Below are positions 59,705 through 64,000 of a stretch of 64,000 nt of DNA, piece after piece; position 1 is the stretch's first letter, and every line of letters begins with the position of its first letter. Below the pieces are notes generated by a model. The model was given only the letters and a program-made list of their open reading frames with translations, was not told the DNA's origin and did no database searches. Origin of the DNA: Siphonodentalium dalli. Lineage: Eukaryota; Mollusca; Scaphopoda; Gadilida; Siphonodentaliidae. A program made the translations under genes and the position numbers. Location of the stretch: assembly GCA_032622095.1 (NCBI GenBank), contig CP136067.1:198302052-198366051 (forward strand), written 5' to 3'.

Positions 59705-60250
59705 AGGGTCCGCGCTGGACCAAAATTAACTTTTGTCAAATGAAAATATTTTTTGCCAAACTCTTTTATAATTTGCCAAATGCTATCAGGGATAGCATTT
59801 GGCAAATTATAAAAAAAATTGGCAAAACATATTTTCATTTGGCAAATTTTCTGCAACATTGAATTATTTTGTGGTTTATCATACAACTATAGACCAATAA
59901 CCGAACAATAAAATGATTGTATAATGGTTGCTTCATCTGAAGGGCACATTACAAGGTGTTAGCTATGTAAACACCACCACCACGCTAAATATGGGTATTG
60001 TCTCACCAATCAATACTAATTCTATCATATTAACTGCATCTTTAAACGGTGTTAACTTTTCCTAGACCTTATACAACACCACTAATATAATTATATTGTG
60101 AGGGTTTCCTGAGATTGATTGACCAATATTTTTCAACTTTCTTGAGGAATTAAAACGTGACTTGCCAAAACTTTTGCCAAATGAAAATATGTTTGCCAAA
60201 TGTGAATTATTTTTGCCATTGGTAAATTTGGCAAGTGGCAGCATGAACCC
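59705..60250. mobile_element. hAT-like MITE rich in TTTGCCAAA, about 546 bp
   Basis: The ends are CAGGGTCCGCGCTGGACC and, inverted, CAGGGTTCATGCTGCCAC. Both are followed by repeated TTTGCCAAATGAAAATAT-type motifs. The ends are related to those at 21067 and 32384. It has no transposase and no clear 8-bp duplication. Confidence 0.6.
59763..59813. repeat. Perfect 24-bp-stem hairpin inside the hAT-like MITE
   Basis: ttttataatttgccaaatgc-tatc and its exact inverse gata-gcatttggcaaattataaaa are separated by three bases. Confidence 0.85.
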
Positions 60251-60289
60251 TGAATTCACGACTGATACGATTGAGCCTCGAAAATTTGC

Positions 60290-60441
60290 AATCGTCACGT
60301 GCTTAAGGAACATTGTCAACACAATTATTATCTCTTGTAACTTTCCTTCATCTTTTGCTACAGGGATATATCATGCCACTTTACAACAATGGTAATAGTA
60401 ATGATGCAGCTAACTACAGAGGTATCACTATCGGTAGTTTT
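60290..60441 (+). pseudogene. LINE reverse-transcriptase core relic, frameshifted
   Basis: One frame reads CLRNIVNTIIISCNFPSSFA and TG. After a one-frame shift at about 60373, PLYNNGNSNDAANYRGITIG continues, which is the RT motif before the first catalytic block (FPSSW..G.I.PLYK.GD..D..NYRGI). It then ends in stops. This is a third, very short LINE trace, directly beside the hAT-like MITE. Confidence 0.65.
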
Positions 60442-60686
60442 GTCATTTGCCATACAATACCCATTTAACGCTAATGCGAAAACTACTATCTATACTATGA
60501 CTGCATTTGAGTCTTTGGTTTCCCCCTTTGGTGGATTTTTGCGGATTGTTTATGTTTTCTCACATAATAGCACCAGCATCGCCTTATTGCCTTTTTTACT
60601 AGGGCTTACGTTCCATCGACCAGACTAGCAGTATTCACAGAGGGCAGGTTTTGTACAGGACACTCGTATGAATATTTTCCACATGT

Positions 60687-60692
60687 TTTATT
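60687..60692 (-). terminator. Poly(A) signal for the C-type lectin gene
   Basis: AATAAA on the minus strand, about 264 bases after the lectin stop codon. Confidence 0.5.
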
Positions 60693-60955
60693 GAGAAAAA
60701 AGAATAACAAAAAGACAAAATCCACGCACACTTCCATGTTCAAATCCCGGACATCTTTACCATAACAAGACCTGCTCTCTCACCAAGGGGTGACAACATA
60801 ATTTATCGTCGACGCTTCAGTGCGTCTCCTAAATTTCTCTGGTGCAATCACGTGGTGCGCTTATTTAAATATTTACTCCTTCCTTCACACACAAACACAC
60901 AGAACATGTTATATAAACTTCATTGACTCTCCCCACGCTTTCGAATACATTGTAA

Positions 60956-61197
60956 TTACAGTTTGTAATGACATATGTACCTCTGGTTAACGTTACACCT
61001 GTTGTCACCAAATTTGAATGATTTATCTGCGTAATTATTCCAATGATATAGGAGACCACAAACGCCATCCTCGTTTGGTTGACCCTGATGAAACATCAAG
61101 AAAGCTGCTGACCCATCGATGTTTCTCCAATCATTCGGAACTTGTATTTCGTTAGCCCCGACCCAGAAAGCTTCAACGTTAGTAGTTCTGAGAAGTC
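60956..61197 (-). CDS. C-type lectin domain, terminal exon
   Basis: The acceptor TTCATTCACGCAG|GACTTC is followed by 79 whole codons. WVGANEIQVPNDWRNIDGSA leads into FLMFHQGQPNEDGVCGLLYH and RCNVNQRYICHYKL-stop, the C-terminal half of a CTLD. The two conserved cysteine positions near the end (VC.., RC..C) are present. The sugar/Ca2+ loop reads QPN, not the usual EPN or QPD, and the WND motif is replaced by FGD, so classical Ca2+-dependent sugar binding is uncertain. The N-terminal half must lie in exons at higher coordinates; I could not find them up to 62640. Confidence 0.82.
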
Positions 61198-62640
61198 CTG
61201 CGTGAATGAAAGAAAAGCATAACATAATAAGTTATTGTGGTGGATCCGACTCTGTTGGACATAAACTCCGAGCCGTCCATGTCACACCATGTTACCGACA
61301 ATCCGCCACAATAACGTATGTGTTCAGCCGACTATCCTGGTCATTCATAGAAAATTTAATCAGATTTCGCGAAGTTTTCATGAAGGTAACGCGCATGAGA
61401 TCCGTACAAATATGAAGCTGTATTATTGTGTTCTATATATAGCTCACGTTACCTAAAACTAGTATCAGAGCATGCGCTTAATGTAACGTAAAGTGGAGCT
61501 CTCGTTAGGAAAAGGCGCATTAAAAACGGTTTCCTTATTGGTCAGATTGTCTATCTTAACCGATCAGATTTGAGGTTCCACAGACATGGTTGTTGCTAAG
61601 CCTTGTAGTTCAAATACAGAAATCACCACTTCGTCGTTAGTATTTCCACATATTAACCATTGCCGCACAACAAAGGGATGAGGTGAAAGCTATCTACATA
61701 GAAGGTGGGTGATCTAAATAAAAACAGTACTTCATATCTTGTTTTTTCGGATGGAAAAATGTCACCAAAACACCTCTTTTACTGCGATTTGAGACTTCAG
61801 TTCTTTGACTTTGTCAAGTTTGTGTTTGAAACTTTGAAACTGACAGTTTCAAAGTCTGAGTCTTTGTTATTGTCGTTCGTGTTTCAATGGGTGATTTACT
61901 GTATGTTAACTTGGTTAGATAACTAGATCATAGGTGCCATCAACTTAATGAATTCAATAGCAAAACATTGCAGGAGTCTAATTTATCAATTCTCAGCAGT
62001 CTCTGTTCCAACTTCAAAGTTTAACAACAGTTGTCATTAGCGAAAACCGAAAAAACAATCAAAGCACATTTCCGGTTATACCTCCAATGTGACGGTCGGG
62101 ATAACTCTCAAAACAAAAAGGAAGAAAATAATTAAAATTGAAATGAAAAGAGGATGATTATCATGTAGGTAGTATGTGTATGACTTTATGACTGGGACTG
62201 AGAACTTTTTAGTAGTACATGTACTAGTAAAATAGTATAGTGGTAATTACTAAATTAGGCTTCATCTTGGACGTAAGGAATTATTCTGACTTCGTCTTTT
62301 CAACGGCTCGAATAGATCAAAATTATTTGATTCTAATTACCAGATTGCCGGTGAATACCGTGATCACGTTTTACACATCGTGAATTCAACAAGTATTACT
62401 ATTGGTACATTCAGAAAACCGCTGTACATAATGGCGGCTTAGTAAGACGGATATTTTCGGCGGGGAAATGATTTTGCTATAAACTCAAAAATAACTGGCC
62501 GATCGCCATCAACTATACACCAAATGAGCTGATACCAATAACAGATGTATAAGTATTGACATTCTAGTATATAAATAATACGTTCTTCGTTTTAAAAAAC
62601 ACTCTGAAAAAACTGATTCCCTAGTTTCGAGGCACTGATC
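61198..62640. other. Upstream of the lectin exon, no further exon found
   Basis: No CTLD N-terminal motif (C..GW....G.CY) was seen on the minus strand. The sequence is AT-rich with short ORFs only. The missing lectin exons may be short, or may lie beyond the LINE insertion or the window end. Confidence 0.35.
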
Positions 62641-62653
62641 TCACGTTCGTACT

Positions 62654-63543
62654 GTGTATAACATGTCTCAGAATGATAAGAAACGACCACCAGTGAGTTC
62701 CACTTCGAGTGCCAGTGGTGATGATAGTATAAGCAAAGATTCTAATCAAGGTAAAAGTAAACCAGCACCAGGGAAGAAATCTAAGACTACAGACATTGGA
62801 CAGTCGGGTCTACAGAAGTTACCATTCACCAGAAAAACATCAACTGATAAATCTGGAACATCAATATGTAAAGCACTTGCTGAAATCAACGCCAAATTGG
62901 ACACACTTGTCACCAAATCTGATCTAGCAAAAAGTATTGAGCCATTGGTCACTACAGAAAACTTGAATATCATCCTCACCTTTGACAGAACGTTAGATGC
63001 AGTAAAGGATGTATGTGAAAGCAGGGTGTTTGATGCAGAAACTGGAATAGACCAGATGGATGACCAAATGACTCGACTCGCTAGTGAAGTTCAGGACAGG
63101 GATAATGACATAGCACAATTGAATGATGAAATTAAGCAGTTGAAAGACAATCATAACCGCTTGGAACAGCAAACCAGAGTGGGTGATGAGTGATGACAGT
63201 GCTAATGAGAGAGTTGACCAATGTGAAAAGAAGTTGGTCAAAATCATTCAGGACAAATTACATCTCCCTATTGAACAGCGCGATATAAGCATCGCACACA
63301 GAATTGGCAGATTTGACACAAAACAAAAATTTCCAAGAAGTGTTATATGTCAGTTAATATCCAGAAGAGCAAAGAATGACATTATTCGAGAAAGGAAAGC
63401 ATTGAAGGGTCAAGGAATTGTTAACAAAAAAAGACTTGACTGATACCAACAGTTCACTCTTGAAAAGTGCCAAGGAATCCTCAGCTGTGGAAGATTCCTG
63501 GTCAGTTTGTGGGAAAATTTATGTTAAATATACAGATAAATAA
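62654..63543 (+). pseudogene. LINE ORF1 (nucleic-acid-binding protein), two frame breaks
   Basis: The first frame (62654-63193) has a Ser/Lys-rich basic N-terminus and a coiled-coil region (about residues 85-175, ending NHNRLEQQTRV). The second frame (to 63443) gives QCEKKLVKIIQDKLHLPIEQ and RDISIAHRIGRF, the ORF1 C-terminal pattern. At the first break a short central part after RLEQQ is missing. At the second, a 7-A run (about 63427) has one base too many; in the corrected frame the end reads DLTDTNSSLLKSAKESSAVE and stops at 63543. No ORF2 start is seen before the window ends. Confidence 0.75.
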
Positions 63544-63840
63544 AAAAACATCAAACAATCTCAAAATTTAGTGACATATAAATTTTGAACTGTTCAATAT
63601 TGCACAGATATTCATCCCTGCATATCCTATATTGTCAGTCTAGTCTACCAATTAACACTACATTCACTAAAATAGCTTGAATGTTATAAAGTTATGATAT
63701 TAGAATAGAACAATATGCACTTTTGATTATGTAAATTCTACCAAAAGCAAACATGTTTTAATTTTCTTATCTCAAAACAGTTAAACTCAGCATATGAGAA
63801 TACATTTATGAAGGAAACATGGCATTACCAGCCAATGTTA
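63544..63840. other. AT-rich sequence after LINE ORF1
   Basis: No open frame and no endonuclease/RT motif. It may be an inter-ORF region or unrelated flank. Confidence 0.4.
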
Positions 63841-63995
63841 TATATAAGGGTATATGTATAGGTATATGTGTCTCTATATGTATGTATGCATATATGTGTA
63901 TATGTATGTATATGTATGTATAGCTATATATATATATATGTATGTATATGTATGGGTGTGTATGTGTACATATATGTATATAAAGATATATGTCA
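63841..63995 (+). repeat. TATG/TATA microsatellite
   Basis: Interrupted repeats of gtatatgtatgtata and tatatatata up to the window end. Confidence 0.85.
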
Positions 63996-64000
63996 CAAAA

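Overview
This is a eukaryotic (metazoan) window. The evidence is split genes with GT-AG introns in constant phase, a SLC16-type transporter, a C-type lectin exon, LINE, hAT, PIF/Harbinger, TTAA-type and Helitron elements, and many minisatellites. The base composition is AT-rich. The repeat style (short MITEs starting AGG.. or GGG.., hAT-like CAGGGTTCGCGC ends, tandem Helitrons) fits a marine invertebrate such as a mollusc, lancelet or echinoderm, but the sequence alone does not fix the phylum. No bacterial, organellar, CRISPR or operon-like structure is present.

Only two host genes are convincing. The first is a four-exon minus-strand gene (5505-12509) for a 426-residue monocarboxylate-transporter-like (SLC16/MFS) membrane protein. 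All exon junctions were rebuilt by hand and all three introns are phase 1. The second is the last exon of a minus-strand C-type-lectin-domain gene (60956-61197) with a poly(A) signal about 260 bases downstream. Everything else that looks coding is a transposon relic: two LINE reverse-transcriptase C-terminal fragments (about 12776-13255 plus, 52751-53413 minus), a small frameshifted RT core (about 60290-60441), a LINE ORF1 with two frame breaks (62654-63543), hAT transposase C-termini (22081-22301 and its duplicate 27646-27866), and a MADF-domain fragment (59349-59552) inside an inverted-repeat element.

Layout. 1-5500: gene-poor, with a degenerate minisatellite (1480-1900) and a TTAA-flanked MITE (3170-3662). 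5505-12509: transporter gene; intron 2 holds a 40-bp minisatellite copied from the end of exon 2, and intron 1 holds a MITE, two identical 271-bp inserts and a hairpin. 12540-14381: LINE fragment, poly-C tracts, MITE. 14414-16953: about 80 copies of a 31-bp repeat. 17770-30850: double-hairpin elements, then a 5.6-kb unit (41-bp repeats, double hairpin, about 2-kb hAT element, 2-kb ATC-rich array) present twice in tandem at near identity. 30900-36690: nested MITEs, a long-inverted-repeat hAT-like element and an 89-bp satellite. 36690-42337: dispersed repeats and Harbinger-like MITEs. 42338-51307: four head-to-tail Helitrons, one carrying a tandem pair of another element. 51820-58107: a 6.3-kb segment bounded by inverted repeats. 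58900-60441: Harbinger-like and hAT-like non-autonomous elements. 60690-61197: lectin exon. 62654-64000: LINE ORF1 and a TATG-type microsatellite.

The window is mainly a record of transposon nesting, tandem amplification and one recent segmental duplication around two host genes. The most notable items are the tandem Helitron array, the exon-derived minisatellite that multiplies a 5' splice site, and the double-hairpin element family.
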